Positions 24,025 through 36,060 of a stretch of DNA of 64,000 nt are shown one piece after another. Location of the stretch: contig CM022301.1 in NCBI GenBank assembly GCA_011799875.1, forward strand, positions 219,486,296 through 219,550,295. The letters are read 5' to 3'. Below the pieces are notes generated by a model that saw only the letters and a list, made by a program, of their open reading frames with translations, ran no database searches and was not told where the DNA came from. Made by a program: the position numbers and the translations under genes. The number at the start of each line of letters is the position of its first letter. The stretch's first letter is position 1. Source of the DNA: Thinopyrum elongatum (Eukaryota > Streptophyta > Magnoliopsida > Poales > Poaceae).

Positions 24025-25075
24025 TTTAACTCCTTACAGACTTTGTGAAAAACCTTTGGGCTCATCTTGTAGCCTTGTAATAGCTTTAGCTTAAAACAGT
24101 TATCTGCCCTATCATGCCTTTGTGCATGTTTTTGAACTGATGATCAAACAACTGGATGATCAAGCTTTGTATGCCTGATCAAGCTATATATGCAGCCGTG
24201 CTTTGCTTTGCACCATCTTTGACTTCAGGCGCAGTGTTTATGTTTTGACATGTAATCTGTAAGAGGTCTGTCAATTATTCTACTGGCGACTTATAGTCAA
24301 AAGCCAGGGCGAGTTAATAACCCAATGCCTTATAGTCATGAAAAACTTTGAAGAATCACTTGGCGACTCATGGCCTCCATGTTACCCCGGACCTTAATTG
24401 ATCCAGGGACTTATATCCTGCATATATGCAAAATCGTAAAATTCATGTAAAGACAGAAACAGAGAATATAAACATGTATATCTCAATGTTGATAAGTCGG
24501 CTTTTAAGGCGCGACGATGAAAAGATTGGCCTCTTAAGGCTTAAATCTTGCTTTCATGAAGCATGGCTTAATAGCCTTTCTTCCCGTGAGCCGTCTCTCT
24601 TGTGACATAATCCGCCGTTTTAACCTTAACTAGTTCAGGGTCATATAGATTGACTGTTAAGAGTACGGCGGGTCACATAATGGAGTAGCAACAAACACAC
24701 GGGTGATTTTATCCTCGCTCTCTGTAAGCCGGCTCTCACGTGACAAGAACCTCCGTTTTAACCTTGACTAGTTCAGGGTCATAAAAGATTGTCTGTCAAG
24801 AGTACGGTGGGTCACCTATTGGAGTAGCATCTTGCATACAGGCAGGTTTAACCCATATAATGGTGTTTATTTGCCGGTCAAGAGGGTATTAAAGCTAAAC
24901 TCGGTGAGTTGGAAGTCCCCAAGTGACCTTATGATCAATTAATAAAGACTCATGCACAGAAAATATGAGATGAAACGACAGAGGCCCCAAATTTTGGGGA
25001 TGCCGGCTTTATTACGTTGATCATAAAAAGATATATACATTGACAAAGTTATGTACAATGAAAAGAGCCAATGGC
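24025..25075. other. Spacer between antisense gene and integrase of Tat-1, with tandem duplication
   Basis: No gene is seen. A unit of about 135 bp is duplicated: 24580-24715 and 24716-24845 share CCG(T)TTTAACCTT(A/G)ACTAGTT, CAGGGTCATA and AAGAGTACGG(C/T)GGGTCAC. This is where convergent transcripts of the antisense gene and gag-pol would end. Confidence 0.7.
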
Positions 25076-26332
25076 TTAAGTGTAGTAAGGCCGAAGATGA
25101 GTAATGTTCCATGGCCTATTGGTCTCCTCCTCAGAGGTACGTGACTTATCATGTTCACGTATGTTGATGAGATAATAAGATCCGTTGTCGAGGTTTTTGC
25201 TAACCACAAAGGGCCCCTCCCAAGGGGGTGATAACTTATGCATGCCTGTCTGATCTTGAATCAAACAGAGCACTAAGTCGCCCTCCTGGAACGTCCGGCT
25301 TTGAACTCTACGGCTGTGATAGCGACACAGGTCTTGTTGGTAAATTGCTGAGCGAGCTGCTGCAAGGTCGCATTCTTCATCCAAGGCATGAAGGGCATTT
25401 TGACGTGTCATCTCGTTGTCTGTTTCAACGTAAGCCGCCACCCTAGGCGAGTCATGACAAATATCACTTGGGAGAACTGCCTCAGCACCATAAACCATGA
25501 AGAAGGGCGTATAGCCCGTTGACCTGTTGGGGGTGGTTCTGATACTCCAAAGAACTGAGGGAAGCTCCTCAACCCAACAACCCGGCGTTCGTGCCAGAGG
25601 AACCATGAGCCGGGGCTTGATCCCTCGTAATATCTCCTAGTTAGTGTGTTCTGCTTGACCATTGGACTACGGATGAGCCACCGAGGATACATCAAGACGG
25701 ATGTGCTCTCTTTGACAGAACTACTTCATAGCACCCTTAGACAGGTTTGTGCCATTATCAGTGATGATACTATGAGGATAACCAAAGCAAAAGATCAACT
25801 TTTTAACAAACTGAACTGCAGTTGCTGCTTCACAATTGCTAACTGGCTCTGCTTCAACCCACTTGGTAAACTTGTCAACTGCCACCAAGAGGTGGGTCTT
25901 CTTCTCCTTAGACCTTTTGAACGGCCCAACCATATCAATGCCCCAGACCGCAAATGGCCAAGTGATGGGAATCATCCGTAACTCCTGAGCCGGAACATGA
26001 GCTTGCCTTGCAAATTTCTGACACCCATCGCACTTGCTAACAATATTGTCTGCATCAGCATGAGCCGTCCGCCAGAAAAACCCATGACGAAAAGCTTTAG
26101 CCACCAAAGATTGTGACCTGGAATGATGACCACAATCGCCTGCATGAATCTCGTGTAGAATCTCACGTCCTTCTTCAGGGGAAACACAACGCTGGAACAC
26201 GCCGGTCACACTGCATCTGTGTAACTCGCCATTGACAATGGTCATGGACTTGGATCGCCTTGTGATCTGCCGTGCCAGATTTTCATCATCTGGTAACTTG
26301 CCTCGGGTCAGGTAAGCCAGATAAGGTATCAT
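25076..26332 (-). pseudogene. pol (IN): Tat-1 integrase
   Basis: Integrase joins the DNA copy to the host chromosome. The N-terminal zinc-binding H-H-C-C region is near 26230-26000 (HEIHAGDCGHHS, CDGCQKFA). The catalytic core follows with WGIDMVGPF and IITDNGTN, two of the three acidic residues of the D-D-E triad. The frame is lost after NGTNLSKGAMK (stop at 25721-25723) and a second ORF (25606-25076) carries the C-terminal part, with LPSVLWSIRTTPNRSTGYTP and WEGPFVV, ending LRPYYT. Stops and a frameshift in the core make it inactive. Confidence 0.9.
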
Positions 26333-26467
26333 CTAGTCAGAGATTGCTCGGAGAGCCGCCACCAATTGTCCCTCCGGGTCAGGAATAGCAAGATCTTCCT
26401 CTGAAGGCAATTTAATAGAAGGATTATGCAATACATCCAGGAATACATTGGGGGGAACCGGCTTACA

Positions 26468-27118
26468 CTATGATCCAAGCTGAGATACTGCATTAGCCGA
26501 CTCATTCTTGCGCCGGTCTATGTGATCCACTTGGTACCCTTTGAAATGACCAGCAATATTATCCACTGCCTGACGATAAGCCGCCATAAATGGGTCTTTA
26601 GAATCCCACTTTCCTGAGACTTGCTGAGCCACCAAGTCTGAGTCGCCCAAACATCTAACTTGTCTCAGGTTCATCTCCTTGGCCATTCGGAGTCCATGGA
26701 GCAAAGCTTCATACTCAGCTGCATTGTTAGTGCAAGGGAACATGAGCCTTAAGACATAACAAAATTTATCACCTCATGGAGATTCCAAGATGACTCCAGC
26801 CCCCGAGCCTTCCAACTGTCTGGACCCATCAAAGTGTATAGTCTAATATGTATTGTCAGGCTTCTCCTCAGGGGTTTGCAGCTCTGTCCAATCATTTATG
26901 AAATCCACCAAAGCTTGAGACATGATGGCTGTTCTAGGCACATACTTCAGATGATGAAGTCCAAGCTCAATTGCCCACTTAGCAACCCGGCCAGTAGCCT
27001 CTCTGTTTTGAATTATGTCGCCAAGTGGAGCAGAACTGACCACTATGATCGGATGTCCAAGGAAATAATGCTTAAGTTTACGGCTGGCCATGAACACCCC
27101 AAACACCAGCTTTTCCAA
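26468..27118 (-). pseudogene. pol (RH): Tat-1 RNase H domain
   Basis: RNase H removes the RNA template during reverse transcription. Part one (27118-26843) carries KLKHYFLGHPIIVV and ends at a stop after PDNTY. Part two (26743-26468) carries the NNAAEYEALLHGL motif and LRQVRCLGDSDLVAQQV, typical of the archaeal-type RNase H that Tat elements have in addition to the usual domain. A frameshift near 27118 separates it from RT. Confidence 0.85.
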
Positions 27119-28923
27119 TGTGGGTATCTTTGCTTGGACTCCGTAAGGACTTCACTGACATAATAAGCCGGCCGCTGAACCGGATACTCTTTACCCGCCT
27201 CCTTGTGCTCCATGACAACTGCAACACTGATAGCCTTATTGTTAGCCGCCACGTATAGGAGCAAAGGCTCTTTGTCTATGGTAACAGCCAAGATGGGCGG
27301 CTCAGCCACCTGCTTTTTGAGTGCCTCAAATGCCTCATTAGCTGCATCACTCCAGACAAAATGATCAGTCTTCTTCATCATCTGATACAAAGGAATTGCC
27401 TTCTCTCCAAGGTGGCTTATGAACCGGCTTAGAGCTGCGATACGACCCGCCAGGTGCTGAACGTCATTGATACACGCCGACTTAGAAATAGAGGTTATTG
27501 CCTCAATCTTCTCCGGGTTAGCCTCAATGCCTCTCTCTGAGACTAAGAAGCCTAACAATTTTCCAGCTGACACACCGAAAACACACTTGGCCGGGTTAAG
27601 CATCATGTTGTACACCCTGAGATTGTCAAAGGTCTCCTTCAGGCCATCAAGCAAAGCTTCTTTCTTTCTGAACTTAACCACGATGTCATCCACATAAGCA
27701 TGAATGTTCCGGCCAATCTGCTTGTGAAAGCAATTCTGAACACATCGTTGATAAGTCGCCTGGGCACTCTTGAGCCCAAAAGGCATAGACACATAACATA
27801 AAGCTCCAAAAGGGGTGATGAAAGCTGTCTTTTCCTGATCTTCCACTACCATCTTGATATGATGATAACCAGAATATGCATCCAGGAAACACAAACTCTC
27901 ACAACCCGCCGTGGCATCAATGATCTGATCAATACGAGGGAGAGCGAAAGGATCAGCCGAACACGCCTTGTTAAGATTTGTGTAGTCAACACACATGCGC
28001 TAAGTGTCATTCTTTTTAAGCACCAGCACAGGGTTAGCCAGCCATTGAGGGTGGAACACCTCAATTATGAACCCGGTAGCTAGGAGCCGGGCCACTTCTT
28101 CCCCAATAGCTTTACGCCTCTCTTCATTAAAACAACGAAGGAACTGGCGAACAGGTTTCATCTTAGGATCAATATTAAGTCAGTGCTCAGCGAACTCTCT
28201 CGGTACACCTGGCATGTCAGAAGGTTTCCATGTGAAGATGTCCCGATTCTCATGGATGAATTCGATGAGCGCGCTTTCCTATTTAGGATCCATCCCTGTC
28301 CCAATGGTGAACTGCTGAGAAGAATCACCAGGGACAAAATCAACTTGCTGCGTGTCTTTGGCCGACTTAAACTTAAGTGGCGGGTTTGTCTCTGTGGTGG
28401 GCTTCTTCAGAGGGGTCATATCGGCCGGGTCAATGTTATCCTTATAATACTTGAGCTCCTCCGTGGCACAAGCTGACTCTGCGTAAGCTGCATCTCTTTC
28501 TTCGCACTCCAGGGCGAGTTTGCGATTCCCATGAACTGTGATCATCCCCTTCGGTCTTGGCATCTTGAGCTGCAGATAGACATAACAAGGGCGAGTCATG
28601 AACTTAGCATAAGTCGGCCGTCCAAACAGGGCATGATATGGGCTCTTGATCTTGACCACCTCAAACCACTGTGTTTTTGCTCTATAATTGTTCTCGTCAC
28701 CAAAGGCCACTTCCAGTGATATTTTCCCGATAGGGTAAGCCGACTTGCCAGGAACCACTCCATGAAAAACTGTGGAAGATGGCTTGAGGTCCCTGTCAGT
28801 CAAACTCATCCGACGGAAAGTATCATAATACAATATATTGATGCTACTGCCACCATCCATGAGTACTTTCGTAAATTTGTAACCCCCCACCTGAGGGGCA
28901 ACCACTAGAGCTAGATGACCCAA
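27119..28923 (-). pseudogene. pol (PR-RT): Tat-1 protease and reverse transcriptase
   Basis: Protease: VLMDGGSSINILYYDTF near 28860 has the DGGSS variant of the D-T/S-G active site. RT: MCVDYTNLNKACSADPFALP, then FLDAYSGYHHI, TAFITPFGALCYVSMPFGLK and the catalytic YVDDIVV at about 27678-27660. The first RNase H domain follows (EKAIPLYQMMKKTDHFVWSD). The frame from 28923 to 27043 is a single one but contains three stops: after MDPK (28279-28281), after EFAEH (about 28180) and just before RMCVD (about 28001). A frameshift near 27118 ends it. Confidence 0.9.
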
Positions 28924-29151
28924 ATCATCAACTCGGGGCGGGTTATCTGCCCTGCTCCATGTGATTACCTACTCTGACCACCTCAAATACTGAGGCACTG
29001 CCGGCTCAACTGCGTTAACTGCTCGCTTAAGGATCTTCCGGTCACGCTTGCACGTATTCGTAGTGAAGACGTGATGTTGACCACTATTAAGCTGCTTTGT
29101 CTTACTCTGATATCCTGACTGATTGTTGTGCTGCTGATTACCTTAACCAGA

Positions 29152-31196
29152 CTACTGATTATGACCACCGTGGTTAACTTGACCCGGATATCCAGAATTT
29201 GAGCCGCCACCACCAAAGCCGGACCCCTGGAAACCAAATCCTGACCCGCCGGGTGGCCCATTGTTCTTACCATGATGCTGGTTAAAGCTCTGATTCCTTA
29301 ACTCTCGCATGATATAACAATCCTTCCAAGCATGAGTCGACGGCTTGTTAGGATAACTGTGTTTGGGACAGGGGTCATTGAGCATTGCTTCAAGATTGAA
29401 AGGTTTTCCTCCACTGAACGGCGGCTTGCCATTACCATTGCGGCGCTAGTTTTTAGACCCAGCGTTGGTATTAGCCACAAAATCTGACCCACCATCAGAG
29501 TACTTGCGCTTCCCCCCATTGTTATGGTTATTCTGATTACCATGTTGAGCTGAGGCGTGTTGCTGCTGGCCCTTGCCACCACCGTTTTTCTTGCCCTTAC
29601 TAGATTTATCATCATCAGAGCTGGGATCCTTGGTAGTATCAGAGTCGCCATACCTGGTAAGCACATCCATGAGCTTGCCCATATCTGTACACTTACGCTT
29701 GAGCCGCCCTAACTTCTGCTTAAGGGGGTCAAAGTGACAGTTTTTCTCCAAGAGCAGCACAGCTTGAGCCGCCCCAATACTCTTTGAAGAATGTATGATG
29801 GTTGCAACCCAGCGTGCCCAATGATGGGCTGACTCATCTTCTCACTGCACACAGTGCTCCAAATCAACAATCGTCATTGGCTGCTTACAAGTTCCTTGAA
29901 AGTTCTTGATAAAGTTGTCCTTCAACTCTGCCCAAGTGTTGATAGAGTTGGGGGCAGGTTTTTAAACCATGTACGAGCTGGTCCTTCCAACATCACAGTG
30001 AAATATTTGGCACAGACTGCATCATTAACGTCCAACATCTCCATGGCCAGCTCGTAACTCTCAATCCAAGCCTCTGGAGGGAGATCTGCCGTGTAATTTG
30101 GCACCTTACGAGGGCCTTTAAAATCTTTAGGCAGGCGCTCATTACGCAAAGCCGGCACTAGGCATGGTACTCCAATGGTCCTGGAATTTAACCTGGCTCC
30201 CATCGAGGCTGAAGGGGTCACAGGAGGCTACTGATAAGCCCCCTGGTTAGCCACCACTGCTGCCTCACGGCGGGCTCTGGCCTCATCCACAATTGTCTGA
30301 GCGTCAGTCCTCGGGTTAAGGGGCGGGCTATCACGAGGCGGGTCATCACGGGGCGGGTTGCGACGCCGCTCACTATTGGAAACTGCGGGCGACTCAATAT
30401 GTCGGCTATAACTGCGACTAGGTAGAGGGGTTGAGTGCATGTGTTGTCGACTGTAGGAATAGTTGGCTTGCTGAGCGACCGCCGTCTGCAACAACTCAAT
30501 GGCGTTCCGAGTCTCTACTGCCACTGGCGACTCACCGGTCACAGGTATTGCGGCAAGTCAGGTTGCCGCCGCCACCATGTTATCCACCAGGTTAGAAAAA
30601 TGACCTGGTGGTGTTGGAAAGTACGGCGGTGGTGTCCGGCCTGGGGGCGGGTTAGGCCCCAGCTCCTCCCTACGGACCGGCTCCTCTCTCTGGGTCGGCT
30701 CTAGCCGGTGAGGTTGAGCTGTCCTGTTCCCGTGCACATCTACGGTTAATTGGGGTATAACCGGTGCTCCGGTCACGCTTGGTCCTGCCCCTGGCGTGTT
30801 GAAATAATTCATGGGCTCATAATTCAGGGGCAAACGGGTCTGGTGACTCCTTCGAAGAATTGCATTGGAGGCGTTTTGATCCAAACTTAACCGCCAAGCC
30901 TCTGCCTTCAAGCGTTCTGACTCGGCATGAACCTGGGCCTGTAACTCGGCCGTCCGAGCGTTCTCGGCATTGATATCTTCTTGGGCCTTGGTCATCTGCT
31001 ACCTAAGCTTTGCAATCTGTGTGTTACGCTCCGCTTGGTTCTCAGTTCTGACCTCGGTCCCCATTAAAGTCGTCAACTCATTTACCAACTCAAATAAAAC
31101 CTGAGCCGGTGGCCTGACTGAGCCGGATCCTGAGGGGTCAATAGTTGTTGTCGCTCCAGCCACCGTGCTGTTGAGAGCCGGCGCCGTGCCTGCCAT
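29152..31196 (-). pseudogene. gag: Tat-1 gag
   Basis: Gag starts MAGTAPALNSTVAGATTT at 31196. It continues through a coiled-coil N-terminus (QEDINAENARTAELQAQV) and a proline-rich stretch. The Retrotrans_gag core follows, with EAWIESYELAMEMLDVNDA and LEGPARTWFKNLPP around 30070-29950. In-frame stops are at 30999-31001, 30558-30560 and 30228-30230. A frameshift near 29955 moves the capsid end to another frame. The C-terminal Gly/Asn-rich region contains CPKHSYPNKPSTHAWKDC at about 29362-29309, where the knuckle of Tat elements is expected. A further stop is at 29446-29448. Confidence 0.85.
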
Positions 31197-31600
31197 GAAG
31201 ATGGTGGCTCGTAGGGGTCCAGAATACTGTTACCATCAGAACAGCCCCCAAGCCCACCGTCCTGAAGCTGATAGATTGAATCCGTCTCCCCAGTTGTGGA
31301 CTCATCACCTGAGTAGATGAGAGTCTCTCCCCCAGATGTGGAATTATCCTCAAGTTCCATCCCTTGCGTGAAGCCCAAGAAAGCATGCCTCCGCCCGGCT
31401 TGGACCCGGGCGGGTTGCGTGCGCCGAGCCGGATAGACGATATCGGTGTAGATGTCCGTCTTAGGCTCTGACCCGCCGATCTTGCCGATGAAGACATGGA
31501 TTCTGCCGAAGGAGACCCGGTACCCGTACTCGATTGAGTCGGCCTCGGGGCCCCAGCCAACGTCGTCGATATAGAGCTTGCCGCGGCGACTCTTGGTCAT
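31082..31600 (-). other. Leader ORF upstream of gag in Tat-1
   Basis: An open frame from MTKSRRGKLYIDDVGWGP at 31600 extends past the gag start in another frame. It has an even, protein-like composition (GYRVSFGRIHVFIGKIGG) and no stop until 31082. Tat-type elements often have such a leader ORF before gag. Function is unknown. It could be a real small protein or chance openness. Confidence 0.45.
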
Positions 31601-31668
31601 CCTGCCAACGGCGTATCCCTCAATCCCTGGAAAAGAGCCCTTCAAGAACACGAAACCACCATGCGCTG

Positions 31669-31687
31669 GCCCCACGGTGGGCGCCAA
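31669..31687 (-). other. Tat-1 primer-binding site
   Basis: On the minus strand TTGGCGCCCACCGTGGGGC begins two bases after the end of the 5' LTR. It is the typical first internal sequence of Tat/RIRE2-like elements. I do not name the tRNA with confidence. Confidence 0.65.
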
Positions 31688-31688
31688 C

Positions 31689-31779
31689 TGTCGTGGTTTT
31701 GTCACGACAGATGTCCTAGTGAAAGGACTTAAGCGTGAAGCCATCGCAATGGTGATTAGCTTGTCGGGGTTGAGCGTGA
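31689..31779 (-). repeat. Tat-1 5' LTR, first fragment (right copy)
   Basis: TGTCGTGGTTTTGTCACGAC onward is identical to the left LTR for its first 60 bases. It is broken at 31779/31780 by the Sabrina-like element. The remaining 446 bp are at 48245-48690. Confidence 0.92.
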
Positions 31780-33420
31780 TGATACGTCTCCAACGTATCT
31801 ATAATTTATGAAGTATTCATGCCATGTTTACAACAATTTTATATGGTTTTGGTATGATTTTATTAGAACTAACCCGGACTGACGCTGTTTTCAGCAGAAC
31901 TACCGTGGTGTCATTTTTTTGTGCAGAAATAAAAGTTCTCGGAATGAGCTGAAAATTTACGAAGAATATTTTTGGAAAATATAAAACATACTGGAGCGAA
32001 AAGATACCAGAGAGGAGTCCCGAGGCAACCACAAGGGTGGAGGGCGCCCACCTAGGGCACGCCCCCTGCCTTGCCGCCGCCTCGTGGTCCCCCTTGACTT
32101 GTCCCCAGCGCCAAAACCTCCTATAAATAGAGAAAACTCCAGAAATAAACCTAGATCGGCAGTTTCGCCGCCGCAAGCCCCTGTAGCCATGAAAAACCAA
32201 TCGGGAGCCCGTTCTGGCACCCTGCCGGAGGGGGAAACCATCACCGGTGGCCATCTTCATCATCCCGGCGGTCTCCATGACGAGGAGGGAGTAGTTCACC
32301 CTCGGGGCTGAGGGTATGTACCAGTAGCTATGTGTTTGATCTCTCTCTCTCTCGTGTTCTTGATTTGGCACGATCTTGATGTACCACGAGCTTTGTTACT
32401 ATAGTTGGATCATATGGTGTTTCTCCCCCTCTATCTTCTTGTGATGAATTGAGTTTTACCTTTGAGGTTTCACTATTATCGGATTGAATACTATTATGGA
32501 TTTGAGAACACTTGATGTATGTCTTGCGTGGGATACCCGTGGTGACAATGGGGTGTTCTATTGATTCACTTGATGTATGTTTTGGCACTTAACTCGCGGA
32601 TTCCCGAGGTGACATTGGGGTAATCTATGCATAGGGGTTGATGCACATTTTCGTCCTTGTTTCTCCGGTAGGAATCTTGGGGCACTCTTTGAGGTTCTTT
32701 GTGTTGGATTGAATATTATGAATCTGAAGTTGTTTGATGCATATCGTATAATTGACCCACGGATACTTGTGGTGACATTGGAGTATCTAGGTGACATTAG
32801 GGTTGATTGATGTGTGTCATATGGTGTTGTTTTACTACGAACTCTAGGGCTGTTTGTGACACCTATAGGAATAGCTCAATGGATTGATCGGAAAGAATAA
32901 CTTTGAGGTGGTTTCGTACCCTACAAGCAATTTCATCTTATGTTCTCCGCGATAGGAACTTTGGAGTGACTTTTGTCGCACATTGAGGGATAGCCATATG
33001 ATCTAATTATGTTATCATTGTTGATAGAACTTGCACTATTGAAAGTATGAACCTTAGGCCTTGTTTCCAAGCATTGCAATACCATTTTTACACACTTTGT
33101 TACTAGCTACCTTGCTGTTTTTATATTTTCAGATTACAAAAACCTATATCTACCATTCATATTACACTTGTATCACCATCTCTTCGCCGAACTAGTGCAC
33201 CTATACAATTTACCATTGTATTGGGTGTGTTGGGGACACAAGAGACACTTTGTTATTTGGTTGCAGGGTTGTTTGAGAGAGACCATCTTCATCCTACGCC
33301 TCCCACGGATTGATAAACCTTAGGTCATCCACTTGAGGGAAATTTTCTACTGTCCTACAAAACTCTGCGCTTGGAGGCCCAACACGAGTCTACAAGAAGA
33401 AGGTTGCGTAGTAGACATCA
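31780..33420 (+). repeat. Sabrina-like 5' LTR
   Basis: It starts TGATACGTCTCCAACG and ends GTAGTAGACATCA. A TATA box CCTATAAATAG is at 32120-32130. The first 350 bp differ from the 3' LTR by about ten substitutions and one small indel by eye. A (CT)n run is at 32340-32351. Confidence 0.93.
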
Positions 33421-33430
33421 AGCTCTTTTC

Positions 33431-33448
33431 TGGCGCCGTTACCGGGGA
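33431..33448 (+). other. Asp-tRNA-type primer-binding site of the Sabrina-like element
   Basis: TGGCGCCGTTACCGGGGA lies ten bases after the LTR end. The one A differs from the usual TGGCGCCGTTGCCGGGGA. Confidence 0.85.
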
Positions 33449-33546
33449 GGTGAGTGCTTGAAGGTATATCCTTAGATCTTGCAATCGAATCTTTTAGTTT
33501 CTTGTTTTATCACTAGTTTAGTCTATAAAAGAAAACTACAAAAAAA

Positions 33547-34528
33547 ATGGAATTGAGGTTGCCTCATATGCTTCATCTTTTTAATGTCTTTCGTGAAAAT
33601 GATGGGAAGGAAAATTGTGCTCGAGTGTTAGAAGAAGAAGTCTATAAAATGTTTGGCACTAAATTTTTGAATGATGAGCATGATTGCAATGTTGTTAGTA
33701 TGAATTCTTTGAATATCCATGATGCTAATGATATGCAAAGCCATAAGCTTGGGGATGCTATGTTTGATGAAGATGATATTTTTAGCCCCCCAAGTTTTGA
33801 TGAGAAAATTTATTATAATGATAGCATGCCTCCTATTTATGATGATTATATTGATGAAAGTGGGTTTGGAAGAGTGTCAACTCTAGGAAGTAATGATCCC
33901 ACTTTTTTGGAGGGTGTTGAATCTTGTTACAATATTGATAAAAGTGTATTTGGAGAGGTCATGACTTTATTTAGTAATGATTCCACTATTTCGGAAGAGG
34001 TTTCAATTGATTATGAGAACAAAGTTGCTACCTATGATGATTATTGTGATGACATGTATGCTATAAAGAATAATGATAACCATGGAATTTGTCATCATGA
34101 TTTTAGTGCTCAAATTGATTATGTAAATCAAGTATCTTATGATAGTTATTTTGTTGAGTTTGCTCCCACTATTATGAATGAGAAGAAATTTGCTTATGTG
34201 GAGAGTAGTAAAAATTTCTATGCTTGTAGATCATGAAAAGAATGATTTGTGTGATAGCTATATTGTTGAATTCATTCATGATTCTACTGAAAATTATTAT
34301 GAGGAAGTAACATGTGCTTTTACATATTGCAGTAATATCAAGTTTCCCCTCTTTATGTTGAAAGTTTTGAAGTTATGCTTGTTTTACCTTCCTATGCTAG
34401 TTGATTCTTGCTCCCATAAATTGTTTGCTCACAAAATCCCTATGCATAGGAAGTGGGTTAGACTTAAAATTGCTAGTCATAAGCTTCATGATGCTCCCGT
34501 TATGTTTCAATTCTTATCTTTTATGTGA
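33547..34528 (+). pseudogene. ORF of unknown function in the Sabrina-like element
   Basis: The first frame runs from ATG 33547 (MELRLPHMLHLFNVFREND) to a stop at 34236. The protein-like sequence continues in another frame (HEKNDLCDSYIVEFIHDS) to 34528, so a frameshift lies near 34225. The protein is strongly acidic, rich in Asp, Asn, Tyr and Ser. It contains an internal diverged repeat: GFGRVSTLGSNDPTFLEGV, then VFGEVMTLFSNDSTISEEV. No zinc knuckle, capsid, protease or polymerase motif is visible. It sits where gag would be, 100 bp after the primer site, with an A-rich leader before the ATG. I do not recognise a function. It may be a highly diverged or replaced gag, or a cargo protein. Confidence 0.6.
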
Positions 34529-34639
34529 GCATCATTAAAATCATCATGCCTAGCTAAAAAGGCATTAAAGAAAAGCGCTTGTTGGGAGGCAACCCAACAT
34601 TTACCCCTACTGTTTTTGTGTGTTAACATGATTAGGCTA

Positions 34640-36060
34640 CTGTAGTAATCATGTTTTATAGGTTTTCTTTCAATAAAGTGCCAAGTAAAGCCTTTGGGAT
34701 AGTGTGGATGATAGTTGACTTGATTCTGTGCAAAAACAGAAACTTTTGTGTCCAGTACAGAAATTCCTATATTTTACTGGAACAAGGAAATATTCTGAAT
34801 TTTTTACAGTTTATTGGTATACAAATTGTCTACGTTTTTATAATTTTTCAGAATATTTGGAGTTACATAAGTATGACCTCAATTCAGATCTTTACAGACT
34901 GTTCTGTTTTTCACAGATTCTGTTTTCGATGCATAGTTTGCTTGTTTTCTAGTTTCTATGGCTTATATTGCTCAATATAAATTGTATAAATGATAGGGTA
35001 CAGTAGGCATCATGTGAGAAAAAAAAAATCTTTTCTTGACAATACCAAAGTGAATGATTTGTTTTATCATACTAACCCATCTCACGAAGTTCCGTTAAGT
35101 TTTGTGTGATTGAAGTTTTCAAGTTTTGGGTGAGATATCGATATGAGGAGAATAAGGAGTGACAAGACACTAATCTTGGGGATGCCCAAGGCACCGCAAG
35201 GTAATATTCAAGGAAGATCCAAGCAACTAAGCTTGGGGATGCCCCGGAAGGCATCCACTCTTTCGTGTTCAACATTATCGGTAACCTTACTTGGAGCTAT
35301 ATTTTTATTCGTCACATGATATGTGTTTTGCTTGGAGCATCATTTTCTTTTGTTTAGATTTTCTTTCTGTTATTTATAATAAGTTTTTGTATCTTTTATT
35401 TCAATAAAAGTGTCAAGGATAGCCTTTACCATGCTTATTTTGCAAGTCTATATGTTGCTGTTTTGAAAACAGAAAGTTTTCTATCATTGTCTGAATTCTT
35501 ATGGAAGTAAGAACGTGATAAAATACTGAAATTTTTACACAATGAGTAAAAACAAATTTTCTACAGTGTGGTAGTTTTTCAGAATTTTTGGAGTTAGGTA
35601 AGTATGAGTACAATTGCACTCTTTACAGACTGTCCTGTTTTGACAGATTGCTGTTATGTTGCATTGTTTGCATATGTTTGCTTGTTTAATGATTCTATTT
35701 GAGGATAGGAGTATTAAATATGCAGAGGCATTGTTTCGCAAAAAAAAATATGCAGATGCATTTAGTATGCAATGTTAAATAATAATTTTAGTGATTTGCT
35801 ACAGTAGAGAATGATAAGGTGTTGCATTGATTCATACTAACTTATCTCACGAGTTCTTGTTGAGTTTTGTGTGGATGAAGTTTTTATGAATTAGGGAAAC
35901 CGCGATATGAGAGGAATTAAGGAGACACAAGATCTCAAGCTTGGGGATGCCCAAGGCATCCCTAGTTAATATTTCAAGAAGTCTCAAGCATCTAAGCTTG
36001 GAGATGCCCCGGTTGGCATCCCACCTTTCTTCTTCAACAATGATCGGTCAGTTTTGGTTG
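34640..36060. repeat. Two diverged ~740-bp tandem units ending in AAGCTTGGGGATGCCC pairs
   Basis: Unit 1 (about 34650-35300) and unit 2 (about 35385-36060) share, in order, TTTCAATAAA(A)GTG, CAGAATxTTTGGAGTTA..TAAGTATGA, CTTTACAGACTGT(C/T)CTGTTTT, ATACTAAC(C/T)(C/T)ATCTCACGA, GAGTTTTGTGTG and the paired motif. The motif stands at about 35196, 35230, 35937 and 35993 and again as the purine tract at 37829, directly before the 3' LTR. Confidence 0.75.

Noticed and set aside
33431..33448. tRNA-like sequences at primer-binding sites
   Set aside because: Only 12-20 bases complementary to tRNA 3' ends. No tRNA gene (cloverleaf, A and B boxes) was seen anywhere in the window.
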